Assembly (NCBI RefSeq): GCF_036699995.1
Contig: NZ_CP144906.1
Location: forward strand, 4,041,001-4,105,000
Source: Clostridium beijerinckii
Lineage (GTDB): Bacteria; Bacillota; Clostridia; Clostridiales; Clostridiaceae
Reading direction: 5' to 3'
DNA: 64,000 nucleotides
Part shown: positions 8,348 to 16,533 of the stretch, piece by piece
How positions within the stretch are numbered: the first letter of the stretch is position 1
How the letters are laid out: each line of letters starts with the position of its first letter
The notes under the pieces: generated by a model
Told to the model about the DNA's origin: nothing
Databases searched by the model: none
Seen by the model: the letters and a program-made list of their open reading frames with translations, nothing else
Position numbers and translations under genes: made by a program

Positions 8348-9172
8348 ATGGAAAAGTATCAAAAAAAAGCAATATTATATCTTGTAATTGCATCAGTTTT
8401 ATGGAGTATCGGAGGTTTATTTATCAAATTAGTAAATTGGAATCCTATTGCTATTGCTGGAGCACGTAGCGGTATAGCAGCAATAGTTATGTTATTATAC
8501 TTAAAAAAGCCAGCAATACATTTAGGAAAGACAAAGCTGCTAGGTGCATGCGCATATTCATCCCTTCTCATATTTTTTGTTACTGCTAATAAACTCACAA
8601 CATCGGCAAACGCTATACTTCTACAGTTTACAGCGCCTATATGGGTATTATTATTTTCTAAGGTTTTCCTAAAGAAAAAAATTAAAAAGTCTGATTTAGC
8701 CGTAATTGTTTTTGTCATACTTGGAATGATTTTATTCTTTATAGGAGATTTAGGACGTGGCAATATTATAGGAAATTTTATTGCAATACTCAGTGGTATT
8801 TCAATGGCTGGAACTGTTATATTTCTAAAACTTATAAAAGATGGTTCTCCTGTTGAAATGACTTTCCTGGGAAATATAATTACATTTATTATAGCTATAC
8901 CTTTTTTCTTTCAATCAGTTCCAAACTTAAATAGTATTTTGGGATTATTAATCTTAGGAATATTCCAATTAGGAATTTCTTATATATTTTATACATTAGC
9001 TGTTAAACAGGTTTCTCCTATTGAAGCAATCCTAATTCCTGTCCTAGAACCACTGCTCAATCCCTTTTGGGTATTTTTATTTACCGGTGAAATACCCGGA
9101 ACTTATGCCTTTATAGGAGGATTAATTGTACTTACAGCTATAAGTGTAAGAGAATTATGTATAAAAAAATAG
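8348..9172 (+). CDS. EamA/DMT family transporter
   Basis: A 274-residue protein of the drug/metabolite transporter superfamily with ten hydrophobic segments arranged as two five-helix EamA repeats (about 1-135 and 148-274). Family features are the early VLWSIGGLFIKLV helix, GARSGIAAIVML, and the late VLEPLLNPFWVFLFTGE segment that recurs at the end of each EamA unit. Such proteins export amino acids or other small metabolites from the cytosol. AAAGGAG precedes the ATG by 7-8 bases. The divergent MocR regulator suggests control by a PLP- or amino-acid-linked signal. The substrate is unknown. Confidence 0.88.
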   Translation: MEKYQKKAILYLVIASVLWSIGGLFIKLVNWNPIAIAGARSGIAAIVMLLYLKKPAIHLGKTKLLGACAYSSLLIFFVTANKLTTSANAILLQFTAPIWVLLFSKVFLKKKIKKSDLAVIVFVILGMILFFIGDLGRGNIIGNFIAILSGISMAGTVIFLKLIKDGSPVEMTFLGNIITFIIAIPFFFQSVPNLNSILGLLILGIFQLGISYIFYTLAVKQVSPIEAILIPVLEPLLNPFWVFLFTGEIPGTYAFIGGLIVLTAISVRELCIKK

Positions 9173-9247
9173 TTATATCGAATCTTCTGCTAGAGCAATA
9201 ACTTCTACAAAGTCATGAACTAAAGGCTTTGATATAACTATTTTTTC
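9167..9247 (+). terminator. terminator of the EamA gene
   Basis: Perfect 13-bp arms AAATAGTTATATC (9167-9179) and GATATAACTATTT (9231-9243), followed by TTTTC. The left arm includes the stop codon. The loop is long (about 50 bases). Confidence 0.65.
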
Positions 9248-9380
9248 TTAATTTGGGTATATAAAAAATTTACAATCTATAATTGTAACATAAATAATCT
9301 GCCATGTTTTTATATAAGAAACTAATATTTGAATTTATCATTGCTCGCATAGCTTAACATTACACTTTTTCAAAATCCAA

Positions 9381-10232
9381 CTATAATGCTCCCATATCTC
9401 TAGCAATATAAAGAGAAGGATATTTAGCATTGAAATTTAGTTCGCTTTTAATACGTGCTGTATCTAATATCATATCCCATTGATTAAAACTTGGCCACCC
9501 ACCATTTGGAGATACCTGCTCTGATTCCCCTTGTAGCTTATAAAATTCACCTACAGTAATAGGGTTATCATCAGCAACATTATATATGCGACCGCTAATA
9601 CCAGGTGTACTAGCAGCAAGCAGTAATGCTTGACTCACATCTGCATGATGCACTACAGACATTGCTTTTGAAGGGTTCCAGTTACTTAGAAACGGTAAAA
9701 TTTCTTGAATGTGTGGGTCATTATCACCATAAACAAATCCTAGTCTCATAATACGAATATCTAGTCCTTGTTCACTATATAACCTAAGTAGAGCTTCTTC
9801 TGCAGCCATTTTTGTTTTAGGATATAATGCCGTTGCTGTAAGAACATCATCTTCTCTGCATGGTCTATTTACTAGAGAATTGTTATATACATTGCCTGTG
9901 CTTGTAAAAACAAATCTTGTGACACCTGCATCTAATGCTGCTTTAGCGAGTGTAATAGTTGCATCTATATTGATGGCTTTAGCCATTTCTTCACTAATAC
10001 CACCTCGAAATTGAGCTGCTATATGTACAACAGCATCAACACCTCGTACGGCTTCAATTAGATTTTCATTATCTAAAAGATCTCCTAATACTACTTCTGC
10101 CCCCTGTTCTTTTAAAGTGGATGCACCTTCTAAGTTTCTTACAAGAATACGAACTTCATGGCCTTGCTTAAGTAAATACGGTACAAATCGACTTCCAACC
10201 TTACCTGTTGCCCCTGTTACAAATATTTTCAT
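9381..10232 (-). CDS. Extended SDR / NAD-dependent epimerase-type protein
   Basis: A 283-residue Rossmann-fold protein. The dinucleotide-binding motif GATGKVGSRF is at residues 7-16, the segments GDLLD and VHIAAQF follow, and the catalytic pair YPKTK (Tyr-x-x-x-Lys) is near residue 136. This is the extended short-chain dehydrogenase/epimerase family, which acts on nucleotide-sugars or small carbonyl compounds. There are no sugar-nucleotide gene neighbours; instead it is divergent from an MmyB-type regulator. In other bacteria such regulators frequently flank and repress an SDR gene, so an NAD(P)H-dependent stress or detoxification role is inferred. Codon choice is somewhat less AT-biased than in adjacent genes. 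Confidence 0.85.
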   Translation of the reverse strand: MKIFVTGATGKVGSRFVPYLLKQGHEVRILVRNLEGASTLKEQGAEVVLGDLLDNENLIEAVRGVDAVVHIAAQFRGGISEEMAKAINIDATITLAKAALDAGVTRFVFTSTGNVYNNSLVNRPCREDDVLTATALYPKTKMAAEEALLRLYSEQGLDIRIMRLGFVYGDNDPHIQEILPFLSNWNPSKAMSVVHHADVSQALLLAASTPGISGRIYNVADDNPITVGEFYKLQGESEQVSPNGGWPSFNQWDMILDTARIKSELNFNAKYPSLYIARDMGAL

Positions 10233-10330
10233 AAATTAATTCACTCCAATCTAAATAGTTTTGTTCATCAGTTATTTTTATGTTATATTGCTAATATATC
10301 AGAGTTAAAATAATTCAACCATATTGTGGT

Positions 10331-10357
10331 TATCCTACGATTGAGAGTAGTAGGATA
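10331..10357. promoter_or_regulatory. candidate operator of the MmyB-type regulator
   Basis: The perfect inverted repeat TATCCTAC (10331-10338) and GTAGGATA (10350-10357), with an 11-base spacer, sits immediately upstream of the GAGGAGG ribosome site of the 10373 gene and within the divergent intergenic region. This position suits autorepression by the helix-turn-helix protein. Confidence 0.45.
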
Positions 10358-10372
10358 AGAGGAGGAAAATAA

Positions 10373-11206
10373 ATGAAAGAAATTACATTACAGCAGTCGT
10401 TAGGTGAATTTTTGCGTGCAATTAGAGAACGCCTTACGCCAGAGCAGGTTGGATTACCTTCACATGGACGCCGCCGCACACCTGGACTTCGTCGTGAAGA
10501 AGTGGCTCAACTTGCCAATATCGGAGTTTCTTGGTACACATCTATAGAACAAGGAAAAGATGTACACCCTTCTTATCAAATATTAGAAAGCTTAGCTACT
10601 GCCTTAAGATTATCCGAAGATGAACGCCGATATCTTTTTTTATTATCTAAATCTGATGAAATAGAAGAATCAAAAATTTATAAAGAAATTAGTACAGGAT
10701 TAGAAAGAACCGTTTTCGCATTGGAACCCAATCCCGCATATATAATGGATAAATACTGGGATGTACTATTATGGAATCGTTCAGCAGAATTTATATTTGG
10801 ATTTCCTTCATATTCTACCAGCATAGATTCAAAACCAAACATATTACATCAATTTTTAATTGATCCATTCAAAAAAGAAATCAATCCAAATTGGGAAGAA
10901 CGTGCTAAAATCATGATTGCAAGATTTAGAGCAGATTGTGCTAGGTATCCTCAGGATGCAAGATTAAATGAAATGATTGAGAAATTTAAGCAAGAAAGTG
11001 AATTCTTCAGCAAATGTTGGCCTCGTTATGAAGTTAAAACTGTCACTGACTGTCATAAATTATGGAATCACCCTGAGATTGGAGATTTGGAATTTGAACA
11101 TGTGAATTTGCAAGTATCAAACTGTCCTGATTTTAAATTGATGATTTACACAGCCTCACCTTCTACATTAGAAAAGCTTAAACAAAAAATATATTCAACC
11201 AAGTGA
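10373..11206 (+). CDS. MmyB-type helix-turn-helix regulator with ligand-binding C-terminus
   Basis: A 277-residue protein. Residues ~5-80 form the XRE-type helix-turn-helix of the MmyB family with the diagnostic GRRRTPGLRREEVAQLANIG segment, then YTSIEQGKDVHPS. Residues ~105-270 form the associated PAS-like ligand-binding domain (NPAYIMDKYWDVLLWN, then the C-terminal LWNHPEIGDLEFEHVNLQV). In actinobacteria these proteins bind fatty-acid-like ligands and repress adjacent reductase genes. GAGGAGG lies about 7 bases before the ATG. The gene is divergent from the SDR at 9381, its probable target. As with the SDR gene, base composition is slightly richer in GC than the surroundings, and acquisition of the pair as a unit is possible. 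Confidence 0.88.
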   Translation: MKEITLQQSLGEFLRAIRERLTPEQVGLPSHGRRRTPGLRREEVAQLANIGVSWYTSIEQGKDVHPSYQILESLATALRLSEDERRYLFLLSKSDEIEESKIYKEISTGLERTVFALEPNPAYIMDKYWDVLLWNRSAEFIFGFPSYSTSIDSKPNILHQFLIDPFKKEINPNWEERAKIMIARFRADCARYPQDARLNEMIEKFKQESEFFSKCWPRYEVKTVTDCHKLWNHPEIGDLEFEHVNLQVSNCPDFKLMIYTASPSTLEKLKQKIYSTK

Positions 11207-11290
11207 ATATACATCGTAATTGACAGCTCAATTATAAAAAGATACTTTACATTACCAATTTACTATGTAGACATTTTTCGTAAATTACCT

Positions 11291-11332
11291 AAATAAATAC
11301 GCAAAAGCCACTTTCCTTCTGCGTATTTATTT
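11291..11332. terminator. hairpin terminator after the MmyB-type gene
   Basis: Perfect 13-bp arms AAATAAATACGCA (11291-11303) and TGCGTATTTATTT (11320-11332). The 3' arm itself supplies a T-rich end. Confidence 0.7.
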
Positions 11333-11442
11333 ACCTTTCATTTTAAACTTTAAGTCTATAACCTGTGCGCACCTACCGTTTAAATATGTTCAGAATTAGA
11401 ATATGGGAATTTAACTTCAAAATATATATTATAAACTATTAA

Positions 11443-11475
11443 AGGTAAATGAATCTAATATAGATTCATTTACCT
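11443..11475. terminator. tight hairpin terminator after yidC
   Basis: Perfect 15-bp arms AGGTAAATGAATCTA (11443-11457) and TAGATTCATTTACCT (11461-11475) around a 3-base loop, about 65 bases beyond the stop codon of the minus-strand yidC gene. On that strand TTTAATAGTTT follows. Confidence 0.65.
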
Positions 11476-11540
11476 CTTAAATTTGTGAATAATTATAAAA
11501 TTAAAATAATTTTTACTTAAATATTATCAAACATCAGTTT

Positions 11541-12185
11541 TTAAACTGCCAAACCTCTTCTTTTAGCATATAGCCTAAAAGCTACTTCTTCAACAAATGA
11601 GAATAAGCTTGTGGTTATAAAATATATTCCTAAGGCAATAGGAGCCTTAAAAGTAACCAATCCACTTATTACAGTTGTTATTATGATGTTAGTTTTGCTT
11701 AGTTTAGCTTGAGCTTTTAATCTAAGAAAAGGTATATACGGTAATATATTTGGACTAAGCATTGAAACTGCATATATTGCAGGCACTATAAATAAACTAT
11801 CTGACATCTTTAAGCTAACAACCCAAGGTATAAGCGCAGTTCCAACTTGCATAGGCATATTTAAAATCACTCTATATAAATTAAAAACTATAGGTATCTG
11901 AAGTAAACTTGATAAAATACCTATCATTCCCTTTGCATTTTGCTTAAAGTACTTTTGAGTCTCAATTTCTAGCTTTTCCTTATTACTTTTATATTTTTCT
12001 TTTATTTCTTCAAGCCCCTTAGAAAACTCTTGCTGACTATACATGCTTAACTTTTGCTTGAATGATATTGGCATAAGAATCAGCTTAACCAATATAGTTA
12101 ATAGTATAATTGCTATTCCTAAATCTCCTGTAATATTAAAAAAATAATTAAGTGATACGTTTAATAAATTTGAAATGATGTTCAT
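11541..12185 (-). CDS. yidC: YidC/Oxa1-family membrane protein insertase (paralogue)
   Basis: A 214-residue insertase with the Gram-positive YidC core. An N-terminal helix (LGIAIILLTILVKLILMPIS, with the conserved positively charged residue in the hydrophilic groove) comes first, then the charged cytosolic hairpin SQQEFSKGLEEIKEKYKSNKEK, QIPIVFNLYRVI, and later helices ending FVEEVAFRLYAKRRG. It inserts proteins into the cytoplasmic membrane. No lipoprotein signal is visible. It is not next to rnpA, jag or trmE, so it is probably a second YidC rather than the oriC-linked copy. AGGAGG precedes the ATG. A 75-codon membrane-peptide gene lies directly upstream and is probably co-transcribed. Confidence 0.88.
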   Translation of the reverse strand: MNIISNLLNVSLNYFFNITGDLGIAIILLTILVKLILMPISFKQKLSMYSQQEFSKGLEEIKEKYKSNKEKLEIETQKYFKQNAKGMIGILSSLLQIPIVFNLYRVILNMPMQVGTALIPWVVSLKMSDSLFIVPAIYAVSMLSPNILPYIPFLRLKAQAKLSKTNIIITTVISGLVTFKAPIALGIYFITTSLFSFVEEVAFRLYAKRRGLAV

Positions 12186-12230
12186 ATTCTTCCTCCTAAA
12201 ATTTAAAATAAATAAAAAACATCATTTCAT

Positions 12231-12458
12231 TTAAAACTGTACACAATACCGCCAAATATCATATTTTTCATATGATATATAATCATTTATTATCATAAAT
12301 CTTGAATAATCCAAGTATTTAATATAAATTCTACTTACAATATTATAATTTAACTTTTTTCTATATTTTCTTAAATATGTAATTGTACAAGTAATAATAC
12401 TTATAAGAAACACTAGAACAAAAAACAACTGCATAGTATTCATTAACTCTGCTCTCAT
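12231..12458 (-). CDS. Small membrane peptide upstream of yidC
   Basis: A 75-residue protein with one hydrophobic segment (residues ~8-28, LFFVLVFLISIITCTITYL) followed by a strongly basic, tyrosine-rich tail. GTGAGG lies 7 bases before the ATG and the gene ends 45 bases before yidC, so one transcript is likely. I recognise no family. It could be a substrate or partner of this YidC paralogue, or merely a short membrane peptide. The reading frame, ribosome site and position support it being real. Confidence 0.55.
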   Translation of the reverse strand: MRAELMNTMQLFFVLVFLISIITCTITYLRKYRKKLNYNIVSRIYIKYLDYSRFMIINDYISYEKYDIWRYCVQF

Positions 12459-12936
12459 AAAATTACCTCACGAAATTCTATATATTCATATAGTATATCA
12501 CTTTAGAATTTATTTACAATAACTTCAATTTATGAACTCAAATTTTTCTTTTTATTGTCTAATAATTTATTTTAAAATTGATTCCAAGTTCTTTTCCATA
12601 ATGTATTTATTTTCTCTATCATCTATTTTATAACTTTCTCATCAGCCACTCCCATATATTTTAGCTGTTATCGGTAAGCATGCCACTACCTTACATTTTA
12701 GTTTTTATCTTTTTTATGCTCATGAATAAGAGCTTTTTGAACCACCAGTCTAACCGCCAGTATTATTTATACAAAAAAATCCCCCAAAATGATTCTGGAG
12801 AACTCCTTATCTTATAAATAGAAAACATATTATTAACTTCTGTAAAAATCCTTGAATTCCTTTGATATTAATCCATTTCTTAACTAAATTAACAAATGTC
12901 TTAACATGATGAATGTTGGTTAATGTTAAGAACTTT
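12459..12936. other. gene-free stretch between the YidC and zeta-type operons
   Basis: No convincing gene. An 8-bp stem CTTAACAT (12900-12907) with ATGTTAAG (12923-12930) directly follows the zeta-type gene and could be a weak terminator. The rest presumably holds the promoter of the 12458 gene, but no clear promoter could be picked. Confidence 0.4.
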
Positions 12937-13509
12937 TCAAACTTTTAAACTCATTATCGTTCTTGTCCAGTTTGGTAAATTCTTATCATACCATATTATT
13001 TTACCATCCTTTATAAATATCACTAATTTAAATATATCTGTATTATCATAAATATTTATTTCATTACATAAGTTAGCAACATTGAGCAAGTTGTTTAAAG
13101 ATTCATCGTATCTTCTTTCTATATCCTTATCAGGTATTCCATGTCCACCCCTACTAACCCTTAATCTAACTCTTTCTTTAGCAATTTGAGAACTTTCTAC
13201 TCCTATATAATTCATAGTAACTAAGAATCCTTTTTCTTTAGCTTTTTTTATATTGCTGATAATACTTTTACCACTTAATGTAGTTTCTTGATTAAACGAT
13301 ATATTTTCAGAAATGTATAGCCTTATAAGATTAACAGCTTCTCTAGCACATTTAATTTGCAAATTGCTATCCTCCCAAGACCCTATTCTAGCTACCATTT
13401 CATCGGTGTTTATTCTCTTTTCACCTTTATTTTGTTCATAGTACGTTGATTTATAGATGGAAGTTTTACCACACCCATTAACTCCTGCAAATATTGTATA
13501 TGTTGGCAT
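12937..13509 (-). CDS. Zeta-toxin-like P-loop kinase
   Basis: A 190-residue P-loop protein. The Walker A motif GVNGCGKTS is at residues 9-17, the INTDEM segment follows at ~34, and NISFNQETTLSGKS near 70-85 matches the substrate-binding region of zeta toxins (a glutamate and threonines before a helix). RVSRGGHGIPDKDIERRYDESL near 125 is the arginine-rich LID-like part typical of the family. Zeta toxins phosphorylate UDP-N-acetylglucosamine and block wall synthesis; many chromosomal relatives have other small-molecule substrates. It starts 1 base after the stop of a 54-codon gene that may encode its antidote. A stand-alone metabolic kinase function cannot be excluded. Confidence 0.8.
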   Translation of the reverse strand: MPTYTIFAGVNGCGKTSIYKSTYYEQNKGEKRINTDEMVARIGSWEDSNLQIKCAREAVNLIRLYISENISFNQETTLSGKSIISNIKKAKEKGFLVTMNYIGVESSQIAKERVRLRVSRGGHGIPDKDIERRYDESLNNLLNVANLCNEINIYDNTDIFKLVIFIKDGKIIWYDKNLPNWTRTIMSLKV

Positions 13510-13510
13510 A

Positions 13511-13675
13511 CTATTTACCTATGACCTTTTCTGCTTCTTTTTGAAGCACTAAATTAGAAAGCATAGCATAAAAATCCTGCTCTTCTTTAGATTTAGCTTT
13601 TTTAAACAAATCCATTAAATCATTATAAGAATAGTTTAAAAATATATCATATAATTTTTCATTATTATTTTTCAT
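13511..13675 (-). CDS. Short acidic/basic helical protein, candidate antitoxin
   Basis: A 54-residue frame starting MKNNNEKLYDIFLNYS and ending QKEAEKVIGK. GGAGG lies 9 bases before the ATG, and the stop codon is separated from the zeta-type start by one base (TAG-T-ATG), so the two are almost certainly translated together. The protein is charged, lacks cysteines and a signal peptide, and looks helical throughout. Position and size fit an antitoxin that neutralises the kinase, but it is much shorter than classical epsilon (about 90 residues) and has no visible DNA-binding domain. Confidence 0.7.
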   Translation of the reverse strand: MKNNNEKLYDIFLNYSYNDLMDLFKKAKSKEEQDFYAMLSNLVLQKEAEKVIGK

Positions 13676-13882
13676 TTCAATATACCTCCATAAAAATACG
13701 TTAGTATTAAAAAAACACTTTTCATATTTATATTATACCCTAGCTTCATAATATAAGAATAGTATGTTCTCATATTTTTTAACAAAATCTAATTTTGCTA
13801 AATAGTACATACCTCTAATTTCAAGAACATTAAGCTTGTGAATATCCAACGCAAAACTTTATAAGTTTTTAATGCCATCTCT

Positions 13883-14998
13883 TTATTTAACTGGTAATCT
13901 TACTTCAAAAATAGTTCTATTATCATCACTATAGGCTTTTATCGTTCCTTTATGCAACTCTATAATATTTTTTGTGATAGCTAGCCCTAATCCAGAACCA
14001 CCTATATCGCTATTTCTTGATTTTTCTACTCTATAGAATCTATCAAATATATATGGCAAATCTATTGCTGATATCGATTGACCATAGTTTATAACTTGAA
14101 CTACTGCCATATTCTCTTCCATTTTTGTTATTATATCAACATAAAAGCCATCTCGGCCATACTTAATTGCATTTGACAGCAAATTTTCAAATGCTCTAAC
14201 TAATTTTCCTGCATCTGCATTTATTATTAGCTTATCCTCAGAAAAGTTGATTCTCGATTGCATTTCTGCATTTTTAAATTGATATTCAAAATACGCAACT
14301 ACCTGACCTAATAATTCTACTAAATTAATATCAACTTTATCTAAATTAATGGTGTTATTTTGCATTTTAGTTAGTTCAAACAAGTCATTAATAAGTAAAT
14401 TCAATGCTTTTGCCTTTTCAAAGGCTATATTAGCATAATATCTTAGTCTTACTTCATCTTTATACTTATCAGCATCAATTATTTCTAAATAACCTATTAT
14501 AGACGTTAATGGAGTTCTTAAATCATGAGAAACATTAGTTATCAAGTCATTTTTAGTTTGTTGAGCTTTTCTTTCTACTATTGTTATCTCCTTAAGCTGC
14601 CTTGAGATATTATTAATATTTTCTGCTAAATTCCTAATATCATTTTCTCCATCAACTTCTATTAATCTGTCCAAGTCACCACTTGCCATTATTTCAGTTT
14701 GATCTATAATAGCTACCAAACTTTTAGTTTTTCTATAAGTAATAAGTAAATATACTCCTACAAATAACGAAATTCCAGCAATCACATAGGTTGCACCTTC
14801 AAACATTACAGAATCAATGAGTCTTCGAAATTTAAAAATATAATTAATGAGTTGAATTTTAGTATTTAAATATAAATATATTAATATTTTACTAACTATC
14901 ATTAAGCTTATATAAGTTAATAATAACGTAGTTCCAATCTCACCTAATGGTGATAGCCAATATTTATAGAATCTTTTATTTTTCAATTTTATATCCAA
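13883..14998 (-). CDS. VanS-like sensor histidine kinase
   Basis: About 370 residues. Two transmembrane segments (about 17-40 and 65-88) enclose a short external loop, a HAMP domain follows, then the dimerisation box SHDLRTPLTSIIGYLE. The ATPase domain has the N box FENLLSNAIKYG, the F region DRFYRVEKSRN and the G2 box GGSGLGLAITKN. It autophosphorylates and passes phosphate to the regulator encoded upstream, with which its gene overlaps by about 23 bases. The start is uncertain: the longest frame starts at TTG at 14998 with no spacing from GGGGAG, and a TTG four codons later (14986) is better placed. Together with the adjacent VanY-type peptidase this suggests cell-wall sensing. A weak 7-bp hairpin (13854-13870) follows the stop. 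Confidence 0.88.
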   Translation of the reverse strand: MDIKLKNKRFYKYWLSPLGEIGTTLLLTYISLMIVSKILIYLYLNTKIQLINYIFKFRRLIDSVMFEGATYVIAGISLFVGVYLLITYRKTKSLVAIIDQTEIMASGDLDRLIEVDGENDIRNLAENINNISRQLKEITIVERKAQQTKNDLITNVSHDLRTPLTSIIGYLEIIDADKYKDEVRLRYYANIAFEKAKALNLLINDLFELTKMQNNTINLDKVDINLVELLGQVVAYFEYQFKNAEMQSRINFSEDKLIINADAGKLVRAFENLLSNAIKYGRDGFYVDIITKMEENMAVVQVINYGQSISAIDLPYIFDRFYRVEKSRNSDIGGSGLGLAITKNIIELHKGTIKAYSDDNRTIFEVRLPVK

Positions 14999-15665
14999 CT
15001 CCCCATATAGTATGAATTATCTTATTTCCTTCCATATGATGTTCTATTTTATCTCTTAATCTACTCATATGTACCATAACAGTATTATTAGATTGATAAT
15101 ATCTTTCCTTCCATACCTTTTCAAAAATTTCCTCCGCGCTAAAAACTCTTCCTCTATTTGTAGCCAACAAATATAATATTTCGAACTCTCTAGCCGTTAG
15201 ATCTACTTCTTTATCATCTATAGTCACCTTATGTTTACTCTTATCTATAACCATTGATTCAATTCTTATTAGATCCTCTGAAACTTGCATTTTTAAATTC
15301 AAGAAATATGATCTTCTCATTAATGCCTTCACTCTAACTATAAGTTCCAATTGGTTAAAAGGTTTGCATACATAGTCATCTGCACCAGTCATAATCCCTT
15401 GAATCTTATCCATATCTTCCGATTTTGCACTTAGCATAAGAATTGGTATATTATATTTTTCCCTTACCCTTCTGCAAACCTCCAGACCATCCATGTGGGG
15501 CATCATTATATCTAAAACTATCAGATGAATTTCTTCCTTCTCCAAAATATCTAAGGCTTCCTCTCCACAGCTTGCCTTAAATACATTGTAGCCTTCATTT
15601 CTAAGATTTATTTCTAGCAAATTTCTTATTTCTTTTTCATCGTCTACTACAAGAATATTATTCAT
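14976..15665 (-). CDS. OmpR-family response regulator (VanR-like)
   Basis: A 229-residue protein. The receiver domain (1-115) has acidic residues D8/D9, phospho-acceptor D52 in VLDIMMPHMDG and lysine in CKPFNQLEL. A winged-helix DNA-binding domain (~130-228) contains LTAREFEILYLLATN and the recognition region YYQSNNTVMVHMSRLRDKIE, then the terminal IWGVGYKIEK. GGAGG lies 7 bases before the ATG. The order peptidase, regulator, kinase on one strand suggests autoregulation of a wall-remodelling operon. Similarity to VanR is in architecture and neighbours; no vancomycin ligase genes are present in the window. Confidence 0.9.
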   Translation of the reverse strand: MNNILVVDDEKEIRNLLEINLRNEGYNVFKASCGEEALDILEKEEIHLIVLDIMMPHMDGLEVCRRVREKYNIPILMLSAKSEDMDKIQGIMTGADDYVCKPFNQLELIVRVKALMRRSYFLNLKMQVSEDLIRIESMVIDKSKHKVTIDDKEVDLTAREFEILYLLATNRGRVFSAEEIFEKVWKERYYQSNNTVMVHMSRLRDKIEHHMEGNKIIHTIWGVGYKIEK

Positions 15666-15685
15666 TTATTCCTCCATTTTTATAA

Positions 15686-16372
15686 TTATTTTTGTAAGTA
15701 CTCTTCTAATGTAATTCCATTATCATGAATATACTTAGCAGCTTCCTTTCCTACATGTCTAATATGCCATGGTTCATATTCAATTCCTGTTACACTTTTC
15801 TTTCCATAAGGATATCTTATAATAAAACCAAACCTATAGCAATTTTTTGCAAGCCAATCTGCCTCCTTAGTTCCCTTTCCAAAATATCCACTTTTATTAG
15901 TTATATCAATGCAAAGCCCTGTTTGATGTTCACTGAATCCAGGTTTAGCTACATATGCATCTGCAAGCTTTTTTCCTTGAGATATAACACGATTTTCATA
16001 AATATCTTCTTGTGACTTATAAGATCTATAACCCGAATTACCAAGTAATATTATCCCGTCTTTTTTAGCCGCATTTACTAATTCTTCTAATGGCTTTACA
16101 ACAGTTCCAGCTACGTGTTTTTCTTCATTATCTGATCCATTTGAAAATGGTATGTTGGGTATGCTAAGCCCTTCTGGTACATAATTTCCACTTAATCCAT
16201 GCTTCTCATTTACTAATAGTATTTTTTCACTCCCATTAGCAGTGTTTACTTCAACCAACTTATCTTTATCATTTGAGCCATAATTACTTGTATTTCCTTC
16301 AATATACCAAAATCCGCAAATTATTATCATCATTATTATAAATCCTGATATCTTTTTATATACTTTTCTCAT
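15686..16372 (-). CDS. vanY: VanY-type D-alanyl-D-alanine carboxypeptidase (M15B)
   Basis: A 228-residue protein with an N-terminal membrane anchor (residues ~8-24, ISGFIIMMIIICGFWYI) and an external zinc peptidase domain. Zinc ligands are visible in SEHQTGLCIDIT (His and Asp of the SxHxxGxxxD motif) and in EPWHIRHVG (Glu as base, His as third ligand); SGYRSYKSQEDIY is the family's substrate-binding strand. It removes the terminal D-alanine from peptidoglycan precursors outside the membrane. It is the first gene of an operon with a VanR/VanS-like pair, 20 bases before the regulator gene. AAAGGAAG precedes the ATG. Confidence 0.9.
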   Translation of the reverse strand: MRKVYKKISGFIIMMIIICGFWYIEGNTSNYGSNDKDKLVEVNTANGSEKILLVNEKHGLSGNYVPEGLSIPNIPFSNGSDNEEKHVAGTVVKPLEELVNAAKKDGIILLGNSGYRSYKSQEDIYENRVISQGKKLADAYVAKPGFSEHQTGLCIDITNKSGYFGKGTKEADWLAKNCYRFGFIIRYPYGKKSVTGIEYEPWHIRHVGKEAAKYIHDNGITLEEYLQK

Positions 16373-16475
16373 ATCTTCTACTTCCTTTCAAATATCATAA
16401 TTTCATTGTAGAAGATATACTTTACAAGAATTATAAATAAACCTTACGAAATCTTAAGTTTATAAAAAACGAAAT

Positions 16476-16528
16476 CCCCCCTTTATAGAAACAGTTTTAT
16501 TATTTTAACTGCATACTATAAAGGGGGG
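16476..16528 (-). terminator. terminator of the chemoreceptor gene
   Basis: Perfect 13-bp arms CCCCCCTTTATAG (16476-16488) and CTATAAAGGGGGG (16516-16528), with a second inner stem around CAGTTTTAT. It begins 6 bases after the stop of the 16534 gene, and on that strand is followed by ATTTCGTTTTTT. Confidence 0.9.
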
Positions 16529-16533
16529 CAATA

